From Scalesia atractyloides (lineage: Eukaryota; Streptophyta; Magnoliopsida; Asterales; Asteraceae), in assembly GCA_947069175.1 (NCBI GenBank), contig CAMTDV010000022.1, positions 41,645,027 to 41,709,026 of the forward strand: a stretch of DNA of 64,000 nucleotides, in the 5' to 3' direction. A model generated the notes under the pieces. That model was not told the origin of the DNA, did no database searches, and saw only the letters and a list, made by a program, of their open reading frames with translations. The position numbers were made by a program, and so were the translations under genes. Of the stretch, positions 22,905-34,574 are shown piece after piece (position 1 is the first letter of the stretch; every line of letters starts with the position of its first letter).

Positions 22905-24324
22905 GTATCCCCTGCTTTTAGAAATTTCGTCCCGAAATTTAAATAAGGATATAATTGACTAAAAGAATGATGGTGTTTAGTTTTGATAGTTACATACTTA
23001 GAAGAAATAAGGGTTTAAGTTTTTTTGTTTGAGGCGGTAACGTTCCTTGTAAAGGTTAAGTATCCTAATACAGGAATCGCTTTTTGTTGCCTACTGTATA
23101 AGTATTGTTAAGCAGGAATGATTCGCTAAAATGATATCACGCATAAAAGTTTGAATATGCTTAGAGTTATATCCTAAGGCAGAAATTCTACAATCTACAC
23201 AAATAACCACAACAACTAACAATTGTATCCACATTCTGATAGCATATATGTTTGAATGGTGATGGTTCCTCTCTCGTTTGTTATGATGGAGAGGTTAGTC
23301 TATATAGAAATGGATCACAATCCAATTTCTTTAAATAGTGAGATGATATAAATGTAACACAATTTCAACCAAGGCAATAGTAAATCCTACATGGAACTTC
23401 TCATAACCACCTGATAACGCCTCTGATCCTTTGGCAAGAATACTTATATATAGGAAGTACCAGCGGCGTATCCACCATATTCTTGTCAAATTTTCATTGG
23501 TTTTATCAGTGAATTATGATTAGTCCTATAACTCTACAACCAATACAACAAACATAAAAATACTGAAATGAAATATATCTTTGCGATCAAGGCTCAATCA
23601 AACGGAGCCGATCGTATCATATGTATTGAAATTGAAATGTTTGTGCGCTCAAGGCTCAATCAAACGGAGCCGAACGTATTGAATGTACTGAAAATGAAAT
23701 TGTCTGTGTGCTCAAGGCTCAATCAAACGGAGCCGAGCGTATTGCATGTATTGAAAATGAATAACTTAATCACACAAACAGCCTATGCATGGAACCTCTC
23801 ATAACCGCCTGATAATGCCTCCGATCATTTGACAAGAATACTTATATATAGGAAGTACCAGCGGCGTATCCACCATATTCTTGTCAAATTCTCATTGACT
23901 TCATCCGCCAGTTATGATTAGTTCTATGCGACTCTACAACAAACACCACAACCACAAGATACTGATAATGAAAATGTATGTGCGTTCAAGGCTCAATCAA
24001 ACGGAGCCGAACGTATTGCATGAACTGGAAATGTAAATTGATCTGTGTGCTCAAGGCTCAATCAAACGGAGCCGAGCGTATTGCATGTATTGAAATGTAA
24101 AATGAAATGTATTGCATGTGAGACACAACTCAACTTCTGAGATATGTCGTGAATTATGATGATATGAATATTAAATCAATGAGTATAAAACCAACTGAAC
24201 TAGTAATTTGCATTAAAATTCTTGGATAAAATTCCAATTGAGATACGTGAAAATTGAGATAACATAAAGAAAAACATAAAAACTAAGTGATTAGAGTTGA
24301 ATCTTGATTCTTGGTGAGAGAAGG
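22905..24324 (-). other. 3' non-coding region of the gag-only element, with hairpin repeats
   Basis: Directly beside the LTR is the polypurine tract (minus strand, AAAGCAGGGGATAC, ~22905-22918). From 23391 to 24110 there is a tandem duplication of ~400 bp (the block around 23394-23500 recurs at 23789-23893). Within it lie five copies of GGCTCAATCAAACGGAGCC, each a GGCTC/GAGCC hairpin. No pol sequence is present. Confidence 0.75.
23591..24074. repeat. Five hairpin repeats GGCTC...GAGCC in the gag-only element
   Basis: Copies lie at 23591, 23653, 23716, 23990 and 24055. Spacing is about 62 bp within each cluster. The gap between copies 3 and 4 reflects the larger duplication. Confidence 0.85.
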
Positions 24325-25667
24325 CTAGTTAAGTGGTTGGTTTGGACCGTTAACATCTTCAACAGGATTGGCGTTGATGTTATAAACTCTTCCTCTTGCT
24401 GGTGGTGGAGCTGGGTTTGCTTGGTTTGCTTGGTTAACTGGGTTTGCTTGAGCTTGGGCGTTTATGATATTAACCAAACGAGGACACGTGTTTCTAAAAT
24501 GGGTAGGGTCGCCACAATTGAAACAAGCTCGAACATATGGATACATGGGGTATTGAGGTTGTTGATATGTTTGGGCCATGGGTTGAGTAGGGGTTGAGGT
24601 TTGGTTTTGAGCGGTGCGGCAAACTTTGCTCAAATGACCGTAGCGTCCACAATTCGCACATAGTCGACAGGGTGAAGTAGATGGATGGTGATAGAAACAG
24701 GTGTTGCATTGAGGGTGAGGTCCAATGTAAGATTTCTTATTTGGGTAAGTTGGGTTGGGTGCTACTTGAGCGTTTGGATAGTTTGAGGAGGTACAACTTG
24801 TGAAGCTGGTTGGTTGCGTTGGGTGACGGCGAAGACTTGCCCATCACGTTTTCTCTTAGAAATAGGTGGTGTAGAGGATTCGGTTCGGGTGGGGTTTGAG
24901 GTTTCCGTTGATGCTTTATCCTTCTTCTTCTCCTCTTTGAAATCTTTGTTCCGGATTCGGTTCTCGGTGAGCGCGGTTGCTAGCTCCATTGCTGCTTCCA
25001 AAGTTGCAGGCGAGGTGCTTATTACAGGGTCTTGAATCTTTGATGGAAGACCACGAATGTAGTGCTCGATCAAACGGTAGAGGGGAGTGAACAAGTTGGG
25101 AACCATTTGATTTAGCTCAAGGAATCTCTTGTTGTATGTGGTGTGGTCGCCTTCCTTTTGTTTCAAAGCATGGAACTCATCCTCCAATTTCTTGATTTCA
25201 CTTCTTGGGCAAAACCGTCTTGTCATGATTCCCTTCAACTCTTCCCAAGTCAAGGTCATAGTTTCTTCAACACCTCGTTTGGTCTTTTCTGTATTCCACC
25301 ATGTGAGTGCTGTTCCAAGTAAACGACCGGTAGCATAACGCACTTTGCGATCATCGGGGCAATCGCAATTTAGAAAAGTGTTCTCCATTTCTTCGAACCA
25401 ATGGAGAAGAGCGGTGACACCTTCAGTACCTTCGTATTTTGGAGGATCGCAGGATTTGAAATGTTTGTAGGTGCATTTAGTGACTGGAAGGTTGACAGTG
25501 TTTTGATCCTCTTGTTGGGTTGGGTTAACGGAATTAGCGGTAAGGGCTTGTTGAACTTGAACTACGATGTTGGGTATTACGGTCGCCATTTGCTGAGCGA
25601 TTTGGGTAGCCATGCGTTCACGGGCTTTTTCTGCTCTCATCTTCCTACGGGCGAGGTTAGAAGACAT
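24325..25667 (-). CDS. gag of the gag-only element (one frameshift)
   Basis: The frame starts with MSSNLARRKMRAEK at 25667 and runs 301 residues to a stop at 24762. It contains the retrotransposon gag core with LLHWFEEMENTF, ALTWWNTEK and FCPRSEIKKLEDEF, followed by a Lys/Glu-rich nuclear-localisation-like stretch. A one-base shift near 24775-24785 leads into the C-terminal part (24633-24325 and upstream), which has two CCHC zinc knuckles: CANCGRYGHLSKVC (about 24660-24620) and CFNCGDPTHFRNTC (about 24525-24484). A further Cys/His cluster precedes them. It would package the element RNA. Conserved gag in an element without pol suggests the capsid is selected. Whether the shift is real, a programmed site or a sequencing error is open. 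Confidence 0.85.
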
Positions 25668-26450
25668 CTACAAGGAATACATGTCAAGAGTATGAGTTGG
25701 ATGCCTTTGGGATCGTGGGTCGTGTTTGGGATTGAACGTTCATAAAGTAAATATAGAAAATAAATCTACTACATCCATAGGATCTCTTGGGCTTTGCTCG
25801 CTGTTAGGCCCGTCATGCCGCCATACTTTACCTGTGTAATCATGTGGGCCCCCATGAATACCGGTTTTTCATATGGTTCGCACGGTTTCTGCCTGGTTGC
25901 GTACACAAAACCCGGAGAAAATCGAGAAATATGTATACAACGTGTGATATTTGGAATGTGTCCAGGCATGGACACGGTGACATCTCAAAGTGAGGTTAGT
26001 TCGAACGACGTTTGGTGTGGCATGCTTTGGCCTAATAGGTCCGTCGTACTCTCATCGTTAGTCCCCAGGTAGGCAAACTGGTCCGTTATTTTGGATTTAT
26101 ACGAATGCCAACCTAGATAGGACGTTCCGACTACCGGTACTTGTACCCTTCCAGTTACTACATGCCCGTCGCAGAACTTACTTTGATGAGAATTGAAAAT
26201 TGCACAAAATCTTTGGATATTGAGAGTATGAAAATAAATTGAATACATGAACATCGATATATGTATAATGAATATGTATATATGTATAATGAATATGTAT
26301 ATGAGCATGTATGTTTGACTGAAATGTAAACAAATATGAAACAAATAAATATCACAAGTTTGTATGTAACCACCTAATCAAGTTAAAATTTAGGCAGACT
26401 ATAGTATAGGCTCTAAGGGTCTAATAACCTATCCTATATCCCTATAGTCA
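25668..26450 (-). other. Leader of the gag-only element
   Basis: This ~780-bp untranslated region lies between primer site and gag. It is AT-rich near 26220-26300, with repeats of ATATGTATAATGAATATGTATAT. No frame of note. Confidence 0.6.
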
Positions 26451-26464
26451 TGGCTCTGATACCA
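26451..26464 (-). other. Primer binding site of the gag-only element
   Basis: On the minus strand TGGTATCAGAGCCA lies three bases from the 5' LTR end. It matches initiator-Met tRNA. Confidence 0.93.
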
Positions 26465-27545
26465 ATCTGTCACACCCCGACCCGCAGCGGAAAAGGTGAT
26501 CGGGGCATAATTGGGTTATCATCAAAGCTCATGACATTTATTATATGTTTCATATTCATTAATACAATTTAATGGAAATAAATGATACACCATATTCTAA
26601 CTATCTGTCTAAGCTTCTTGGTTCTCTTCTAAGGCATATCCTATGTTTTCCTTGCTTCAACCTGTTCACCTGTATCATGTGTAAAAAGGTTTTGGATCAA
26701 CATAATGTTGGCGAGTGAATCCTATGGTAAAACATTTGAACAAGTTTATCCAATTGATTATAAATACTGTGCATACCACATATGAGTAAATGTAGATGTA
26801 AATTTATTCACACAACACATAATATTGAATATTAAACTCACATACACCAAATGATTGTTTTGAGGCACGCGATGTTCGACTCGTCTCCCACGAGGAACTG
26901 ATGGGCCTAATGAATGAGTTTTGAGGCACGCGTTGTTCCACGAACTGATGGGCCTAATGAATGAGTTTTGAGGCACGCGTTGTTCTTACGAACTGATGGG
27001 CCTTAATGAATGAGTTTTGAGGCACGCGTTGTTCTCGTCTCCCACGAGGAACTGATGGGCCTAAATGATTTGCATACGACTTTGACAATATGTAATACAT
27101 CACAACCAAACAATAGTTACATTCTAATTTAGTTCATATAATGGTATGGCACGATTTTGCCTAAGAGAATTAATTTAAGCGACACATGATACACCCCAAA
27201 ACATGAATAAAAAGGGGAGTTTGTAAGAATTCACTCACATTGGGTGCGTTCGGTTGATGAGGTTGAATGCACGCGAAATGGTGTTAACCACGAGTGAAAT
27301 TAATCCTAGATAAATCGCATAATGGTTTGGTAAGTAAACGGGTTTTATTAATCTATTTTAGTAGGATTGTTGGGTGTATTTTTGTGAGTTTGAGGCTATT
27401 TTCTAACCTTAAAAATGTTATTTTTAAGTATTTTTAATTAATTTTTAAATAATATAATTAAATAAAAAAAATATTTTTATTTTTGCTACAGTACACATTG
27501 ACCGTTGACTTTGACTATCGTTGACCGGTTTATAGGCATATTGTT

Positions 27546-27622
27546 GTGCGCCGGGTGAGGCTCGAACCCGAGACCTCCCGTACGCGTGCACGCAGCTCTA
27601 CCAACTGAGCTACGTGTCTAAC
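27546..27622 (-). other. tRNA-like module 1, right LTR copy
   Basis: Identical to 21514-21590; A and B boxes unchanged. Confidence 0.7.
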
Positions 27623-27714
27623 CCGTTATATATCCGATTTTAATTATATATATATATTAATTAGAATTAACAGAAAATCCTTTATTATTAAAAACGAATT
27701 AATTCTCGAGAACC

Positions 27715-27791
27715 GGTGCGCTCCACAGGTCTCGAACCCGGGACCTGTGGGTTAGCGGACACACACTCCACCGCTGGACTGTGTGTCTCAC
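27715..27791 (-). other. tRNA-like module 2, right LTR copy
   Basis: Identical to 21683-21759. Confidence 0.65.
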
Positions 27792-27878
27792 TTGGTAATA
27801 AACTCAGTTATCATTATATTTAACATATACACAAAACACTCCGGTTCTGTTTTGCGAAAAAGAGGATTTTTATCAAGG

Positions 27879-27962
27879 CGGCGTGTGAGGGACAATACTC
27901 GAACTCGTGACCTTAGCTTTAAAAGTGCACACAGTCCACCGCTGGACTGTGTGTCTAACCCG
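27879..27962 (-). other. tRNA-like module 3, right LTR copy
   Basis: Matches 21847-21930 with one C-to-T change beside the B-box-like motif. Confidence 0.6.
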
Positions 27963-28661
27963 GTAATTATCATGATTTTAATTATACTTAACCATTACTG
28001 AACTTCGTCTTCTTCACCGGTTTTAACCGGAAGTGACGACGGACTGGTTCGAAAAGTTAATTCATGTTCCTTTAGTGTTTTATGATCAATTACAGTCGAG
28101 ATAAAAGTAAAAAGGAAAGTAATTAGGCGTGAAAGGTACCGACTGATTTTACTCTGTTTTCCGGCAGAACTCCGGCGATAGAAATCTTTTTCCGGCGACA
28201 AGTATCTTGCAGCAGAGAGTCTTCCGAAGGCTTAAAAAGGGTGTGGGTGATTTCGGTAAGAGTTTAGGGGGTTCAGTAAACTCAGAGACTAATAATACGG
28301 TTTTCCGGCGAAGTATCAAATATTTCCGGCGATTGATTTTTCGCCGGGAAAGGGTGCGATTTGAGTGTGAAAGACTTCTGGCGAGTTGAGGGTGTATTTA
28401 TAGAGTGGTATTGAGATGAATGGGGTCTGAATTCGGTCTCAATTCGAAGTCAGCCGTTCTCCGGCGGTTACAGCTGATGTCGCGGGTTCAGACGTCGGTT
28501 ATAACCGTCGTAATAGTTAAGTCTTCGGTTACTTTGAGCGATAACGTAAATAAACGGCGAAGTCGTCGGGATTTCCGACGACTGTTATTTTGGGCGCAAT
28601 AATTTAACTTCTGAGATTGAATATTTGAATTAATTGTTTTCTGTTATTACCAGAAAATCAA

Positions 28662-28744
28662 AGTGGCGGAGTGGTTTGTCGGCTGAGAGATAAGTCTTTG
28701 GTTTGACCCGGTACAGACCCGAGTTCGAAACCCGGCATGGGTAA
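28662..28744 (+). other. tRNA-like module 4, right LTR copy
   Basis: Identical to 22630-22712. Confidence 0.6.
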
Positions 28745-28937
28745 AACATTTTTATTTTGCTATTTTTGACAGATTTTCAAAAACTAAATTCATATCCCCG
28801 CATAATAATTGATTACGGATCATTTAAAATTATTTTGGGCATTTAATTCGCAACAAAAAAATTTGACTGACTGTTCGGTTGATAAACGGAGCGGGTTTGG
28901 TAAAATCCGTTTTTTTTTTGACGGATGTTACACCTTC

Positions 28938-29160
28938 ATACCGCGAAAGCGATTATCGATGTTCATGATGGAAAAATCACACTTCGTGTTGGGGATGAGA
29001 ACGTCACTTTTGAAATCGCTAGGTCTATGCAACACCCTAGCGGTGGAGATAGCGATAGTGGCCCATGTCATTCCGTCTATTTTCTCAATTCATTTATGTC
29101 GTGCATAGATCGGTATATCGAGTATATTAGTGAAGCCTATTTTGTGAATGAAGAGTAGTA
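28938..29160 (+). pseudogene. Athila protease, C-terminal part
   Basis: This resumes the protease cut at 20435. The segment TAKAIIDVHDGKITLRVGDE and what follows up to FVNEE is the usual Athila continuation after GRPFL. The stop at 29157 leads into a short linker before RT. Confidence 0.8.
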
Positions 29161-30830
29161 TCTAAGGAGAGCGAAGAAGATGACATAGAGGATGACCCAC
29201 TATGGGTCCCTGAGACTTTAGACTTTTGTGAGGTTAGTGCAGCGAATGAGGGTCCTATAGATACTCCGGCCCCGTTAGAACTTAAGGTGCTTCCCTACCA
29301 CCTAGAGTATGCTTTCTTAGGTGAAAATTCAAACTTACCCTTTATAATTTCTTCGAAATTGTCGACTGAGGAGAAGGTGAAATTGATAGATGTTCTGAAA
29401 GAAAATAGGGAGGCCATCGCTTGGAAATTGTCCGATATTAAGGGGATTAGCCCTACCTTCTGTACTCACCGGATCCTCATGGAGGATGTCTTTAAGCCTG
29501 CGGTACAACCTCAGCGACGCCTCAATCCGAACATGCAAGAGGTCGTTAAGAAAGAGGTGCTTAAGTTGATGGAAACCGGCCTCATCCACCCGATATCCTA
29601 TTCTTCTTGGGTGAGTCCTACTCAGTTTGTTCCCAAGAAAGGGGGAATGACAGTGGTCATGACTGAGAAGAGGAACTCATCCCATCGCATACTGTCACTT
29701 GTTGGCGGGTGTGCATTGATTACTGAAAATTAAATGACGCCACTCGAAAGGACCACTTCCGTTCATCAATCAGATGCTAAAGCGTCTCGTGGGTCAACAA
29801 TTCTATTGTTTTCTTGACGGGTTTTCAGGTTACTTCCAGATCCCCATCGCTCCGGAGGATCAAGAGAAGACGACCTTTACATGTCCTTACAGCACATACG
29901 CCTACCGCCACATGCCCTTTGGATTATGTAATGCTCCAGCTACATTTCAGCGATGCATGGTCGCTATTTTCCAAGATATGATCGAGACTTCGATGGAGGT
30001 TTTCATGGATGACTTCTCTATCTATGGAAACGCTTTCGATTAGTGCCTTCGTAACCTTGATGCAATGATGAAGCGGTGTGTAGAGACTAGACTGATGTTG
30101 AATTGGGAGAAGTGTCACTTCATGGTGACAGAGGGGATAGTGCTAGGTCACAAGATATCTCGTGCCGGTATAGAAGTTGATAGAGCTAAGATAGATACCA
30201 TTAGTAGACTTCCTCTACCGACAAGCGTGAAATCTATCTGTAGTTTCCTCTGTCATGTGGGTTTTTATAGACGATTTAATAGGGATTTCTCTAAGATTAC
30301 GCAACCCATGACCTGACTCCTAGAGAAGGATGTTCCCTTCATCTTCGATGAAGAATGCTTAAAGGCCTTTGGTATCTTGAAAGAGAAACTCATGAGTGCC
30401 CCCATTCTAGTCTCGCCCGACTGGAGCTTGCCTTTCGAGCTCATGTGTGATGCAAGCGACTATGAAGTCGGTGTAGTTTTGGGCCAAAGACGAGATAAGC
30501 ATTTCCACCCTATCTATTATGCCAGTAAAACCCTAATTGACGCCCAAGAGAATTATACCAGTACTGAGAAGGAGCTCCTAGCTGTAGTTTTTGCATTCGA
30601 TAAGTTCCGCTCATATCTTGTCCTTTCCAAGACCATAGTCTTTAATGATCATGCGGCTCTATGTTACTTCTTCCAAAAGAAGGACACGAAGCCTCGTCTT
30701 ATTCGGTGGATTCTCCTGCTTTCTGAGTTTGATGTAGAGATTAATGATAAGAAGGGAGCAGGGAATGTATCCGCCGATCATCTATCCCGATTAGAAGATC
30801 CAAGTAGAGAAGAAATTCATGAGTAGGAAA
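29161..30830 (+). pseudogene. Athila reverse transcriptase and RNase H (broken)
   Basis: The RT N-terminus (ENREAIAWKLSDIKGISP, ~29400) is followed by the QRRLNP block (29512). The palm has the active site FMDD at 30002-30013 and GYFQIPIA, and the thumb contains GFYRRFNRDF (~30257). RNase H follows, with CDASDYEVGVVL (~30443) and TSTEKELLAVVFA (~30560) through SADHLSRLEDP (~30772). Breaks include a frame change near 29650, stops near 29733 and 30041, and a TGA for Arg at about 30314. Catalytic aspartates are retained. Confidence 0.88.
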
Positions 30831-32174
30831 TCGGTGATAGATTCCCTCATGAGTCGGTAGAGTTTGTGGCTGCGGAGAAGGAGGGTGTGCCGTGGTTTTC
30901 GGATTTTGCGAAATACCTCGCAAATGGAGTGGTTCTGAAGGGTATGACCACTCAGCAGAAGAAGAAATTCTTCTATGACGTTAGGAGGTACATTTGGGAT
31001 GACCCATTTTTATTTAGGGTAGGAGGTGATAGAATTCTTAGGGGATGTGTGAGTCGAGAGGAGGGGGTAGAGATCCTTAGGCATGTGCATGAGGGATTAG
31101 CAGGAGGTCACCGCACAAAAAGTCTTCGATTGTAGTTTTTACTGGCCCTTGGTAGTTAAGGATTCCTTAGAGTTCGTTAGGAAATGTGATCATTGCCAGC
31201 GTACCGACAATATCTCATCCAAGGACGAGATGCCCCAAAACCCGATCAAAATTTTTGAAGTCTTTGATGTTTGGGGATCGACTTCATGTGACCATTTCCT
31301 ATCTCTTGCGGGAATTGGTACATCCTTGTGGTGATTGATTACGTCTCTAAGTGGGTGGAAGCTCAAGCTTTACCCACAAATGACGCCCGAGTAGTGGTGA
31401 GATTTTTGAAGAAGCTATTCACTCGTTTCGGTACACCTCGAGCATCATTAGTGACCGTGGTACTCAATTCTGTAATGCTGTCATGGAAAAGGCATTAGCG
31501 CGCTACGGTGTCACTCATTGCTTCTCCACTGCTTATCATCATCAAACAAGCGATCAAGTGGATAATGCAAACCGTGGAGTGAAGAGGATCTTAGAGAAGA
31601 CGGTAGGCAAGAGTAGGACGGATTTGTCCGGTAAATTAGATGATGCATTATGGCCGTTCAGAACCGCCTATAAGACACCTTTAGGTACCACACCTTTCAT
31701 GATTTTCTATGGCAAAGCTTGCCATCTTCCAGTTGAACTCGAGCATCGAGCATTATGGGCCCTCAAAATCGTGAACTTAGACCTTACCGAAGCGGCTAAG
31801 AGACGCTACTTTCAAATTCATGAGTTAGAGGCGCTTCGAGATGCAGCCTATGAGCGTTCATGGAGTATCAAAGAGAAAACAAAGGCTTTTCATGGAATTT
31901 GAAAGGAATGAAGGAGTTTAAGATCGACGATAAAGTGCTTCTATACAATTCGCTATTAAAACTGTTCGTCGGGAAGCTGAAGTCCAAGTGGACGGGTCCG
32001 TATGTGGTGAATGAAGTATTTCCATACAGGACAGTACAGTTGAGAGATGAAGCCAATGGAGGCACTTGGAAAGTCAACGACCATAGATTGAAATATTATT
32101 TAGGGGGCGATCGATTCTACCGAGATGGAGGAAACTCCTCTCGAAGTTCCACCTCGCACCGCATAGGATCTTGA
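30831..32174 (+). pseudogene. Athila integrase (broken)
   Basis: Pieces in order: VPWFSDFAKYLANG (~30888), the zinc-binding HxxxH ... CDHCQR region (31087-31203), the core with SDRGTQFCNA (~31451, after a frame change) and YHHQTSDQVDNANRG (~31534). Then come the C-terminal block with TPFMIFYGKACHLPVELEH (~31690) and the KLKSKWTGPYVV tail (~31975) ending near 32174. At least four frame changes or stops interrupt it. Confidence 0.85.
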
Positions 32175-33540
32175 GTGTAAACTCAAGTGTAGAGTTTGTA
32201 ATATTTGGTACTCGTTTGCATTTCATGTTTTTGTAGTGCTAATTATTGTTTTCTGTAGTTTGTGTTTTGTTTGTTTTTGTGTCGTCTTGTTGTTTGCAGG
32301 TTATATCACCAACATGGAGCCACAACCGACGAAGAATTAGCGTTTGTAGGTAAGTTCTCGTACGTAATTGAGTGAAAAGAGGGTTTTCACTAAGTTGAAA
32401 TTAAATCACAAATTCTTCTAAGGCATAAAACTGGACAAAATTTCGAAACTTTCTGTGACAACACCCTTTTCGCGGGTCGCGAGAGGCATGCGTCACACCG
32501 GTCGCGCCCCGCGAGAGACCTATGACCCCGGAGCATTTTTCACTCGATCGCGGCTCGTGAGAGGATTCATCACCTTTCTCACGCCCCGCGAGCGGCCTTA
32601 ACAACATAACTGAAACCCTAAAACCCAATTTCTTCACTTTCAACCTCATTTTTTCAAGTTACACATATGGCTTCTACCACCTCCACCACCACAATCCGCC
32701 TACCTGCCCTCCCATTCACTCAAATCTTTGCCCACTACTCCCCCACATCATCCATAACCGATTTCTCAAGTTCAACTTTGCACCTTTCATCCTCAAACAA
32801 CCTTTTCAAGGATTTTTGCAACTTATACACTATTTGCTTAGCTTTTCTTTTAGATCTGCGCTAAGGTATGTATTCTTGCAACTTTTATGCTTTAATTTTT
32901 GTATATTACTCAGTTGCTTCATGTGTTTTTAGTGTCGGGTTCTTTTAGTTGCATGCTAGTTACTTTGAGGGTTTGGGTTGCACTTGGGTCGGGTTGAGTT
33001 TTGAATGTCGTGGCTGAACCAGTTCGGGTTAGGATATTTGGGTGCAAAAATGGGTACATTTTGCGGGTAGGTTGGTTTGGTAGGATTCAACATTGAGTGT
33101 GGGGATTCGGGTTAGTAATACTTGGCATAAAAATCCCATTTTTAAAAGGAATTTTAACTTGTTTTTTGAATTGGCTATAAAATTTTTACCGTATGTTTTG
33201 AACTCATTGTTGGTTTGGTTTTCGGCACCTCGGTATTAATTGTGGACAATTAAAGTGCTGGAAGGGGGTAGTCATGTTCTTAGATATGTTTTGGGATATG
33301 GGTTGGCAATTTGGGCATTCATGCATATAAGATCTATCGCTCGTACTCAATCTCCATTCGGGAGAGATTCGGTCTAATTAATTTATATTGTTGCTTACAC
33401 CCAATAAAATATATCTGATTATATTTGGTAAAGTGTTTTTCTGATCATGATCGCGAATGTAATGCTATACGGTCATTGATCACACACGATTTATTTCTTC
33501 TGATGGTCGACTTGTTTTGCTTGTGAATTTAACGTTTTTG
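32175..33540 (+). other. Athila post-pol leader with plausible splice sites
   Basis: There is no long frame. Splice-like sites are an acceptor TTGTTTGCAG ending at 32299, a donor GTAAGT at 32350, a donor AAG-GTATGT at ~32872 and an acceptor TTTTTGCAG ending at 33543, directly before an ATG. In related elements (Calypso, Athila) the 3' ORF is expected to be expressed from a spliced RNA, which these sites would allow. At 32467-32600 are several inverted CTCGCGG/CCGCGAG-type sequences, like the hairpins in this element's LTR. A short frame MASTTSTTTIRLPAL (32667-32864) is probably part of the leader. Confidence 0.5.
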
Positions 33541-33543
33541 CAG

Positions 33544-33813
33544 ATGTCAAGTGAAGGAAGCTTAAGTAGACCGGGTAGGAAGAAGAGAGGGCCTGCACCT
33601 CGACCAAGAGGCGACCCACCTGAGACCCAACCACTGCCCCCAAATTTTGGGCAAAGGAGGAGCATTCGATACAGGGGGGACTGTGTTCCCCATGGGCATA
33701 GTACGCGACTAAGGGACAACCCTCTTCTATAGTTTGGTTTGGACTCACATGAGAGTGAGCGACTATCCAACCTGATCACATGTGACTTGTTGCCATATCG
33801 AAGAATTGATTGG
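33544..33813 (+). pseudogene. Athila post-pol ORF, N-terminal part, cut by the Copia insertion
   Basis: It starts with the ATG right after an acceptor-like site (MSSEGSLSRPGRKKRG, very basic). The first frame stops at 33730. A frame change then leads to a CHIEELIG segment at the insertion point. It continues at 47258. In Athila elements this position holds an envelope-like or ORF-1-type protein of unknown function. No signal peptide or membrane segment is visible in this piece. Confidence 0.65.
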
Positions 33814-34560
33814 TGTTGATACACTTTTCTGTCTGTCGCTTGTTGTTAGTTACGTCTGTAATTGTACAGTCTTTGTTTACAGTGTCTGTTTAGTTTGGTC
33901 GTGTCGACCAAATCAAGATATCCTCCTATCTTGGTTTAGTACGACGATTAGTTTGTCTGTGTAAAACAGTTGCATATGTGCATACTTTTGAGTCTTGTGT
34001 ACGTCATGTATGTGACACGATCTCCAAGGAAGACTCCCATGTGTGAATGGAGATACTTCATACGGGCAAGATATTGCTCGTACGAGCCACCTGCCATTCG
34101 TATGAACGAATCCCTCTAAACAAGTATCATACTTGTTTCGTACGAGCAAGTTGATGCTCGTAAGAACCAGCTTGTTCGTACGAGTATCTTTGGAGTAGTT
34201 CTTCGTGTCTTTTGGTGTTTTGTATGTCCAGCAACACACTTTGTATTATTGCTAGGTATGGACACTATATAAGCAGACATGCACTTCTCAGAGTAGTTAA
34301 ACCTTCAAGAGTAGTTGAAACGTGTGAGACTAAAAACCTGAGAGAGAGACACAAGAGCACAAAGAGTGTTGCATGAGTCTGTATGAGCATTCTTTGTATA
34401 TGTTTCTATCAGTTCTCTTCAGTTAATCAAGATATTGAATCTTTGGTTATCATGTGTTCTTACTTTGCTTTGGTTTGCATTCATATGAGGATTCCACACT
34501 CGTATCTGTGTTGTATGAACAAGGAAGCGGGTTTATCTTGATCCTCCAAGTGGACCTACA
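33814..34560 (+). repeat. 5' LTR of the Copia element
   Basis: TATATAA is at 34266-34272. Upstream are six sites related to the palindrome TCGTACGA at 34058, 34078, 34098, 34138, 34158 and 34176. Three are intact and three are altered by single substitutions. Confidence 0.92.
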
Positions 34561-34562
34561 AG

Positions 34563-34574
34563 TGGCATCAGAGC
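34563..34574 (+). other. Primer binding site of the Copia element
   Basis: TGGCATCAGAGC is an initiator-Met tRNA site with one change from TGGTATCAGAGC. It lies two bases after the LTR. Confidence 0.85.

Larger units (their letters stand above)
20436..28932 (-). mobile_element. Young gag-only LTR element (TR-GAG type), 8.5 kb
   Basis: The LTRs are 20436-22904 (2469 bp) and 26468-28932 (2465 bp). They differ at about four bases plus poly-T length, so this is the youngest insertion in the window. A perfect 5-bp target duplication CCTTC flanks it (20431-20435 and 28933-28937). The minus-strand sense is fixed by the Met primer site (26451-26464), the polypurine tract (~22905-22920) and gag. Between them only gag is encoded. 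There is no trace of protease, RT or integrase, so it must be mobilised by another element. The GACGAAATTT motif before the polypurine tract, the Met primer and the gag type suggest a Tekay-like chromovirus as ancestor or helper. Confidence 0.92.
26468..28932 (-). repeat. 5' LTR (right copy) of the gag-only element
   Basis: It is almost identical to 20436-22904. Visible changes are near 27471, 27895, 28179 and 28821, plus poly-T length near 28911. It carries the TATA box (28395-28402) and the tandem repeat (26858-27068). Confidence 0.92.
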
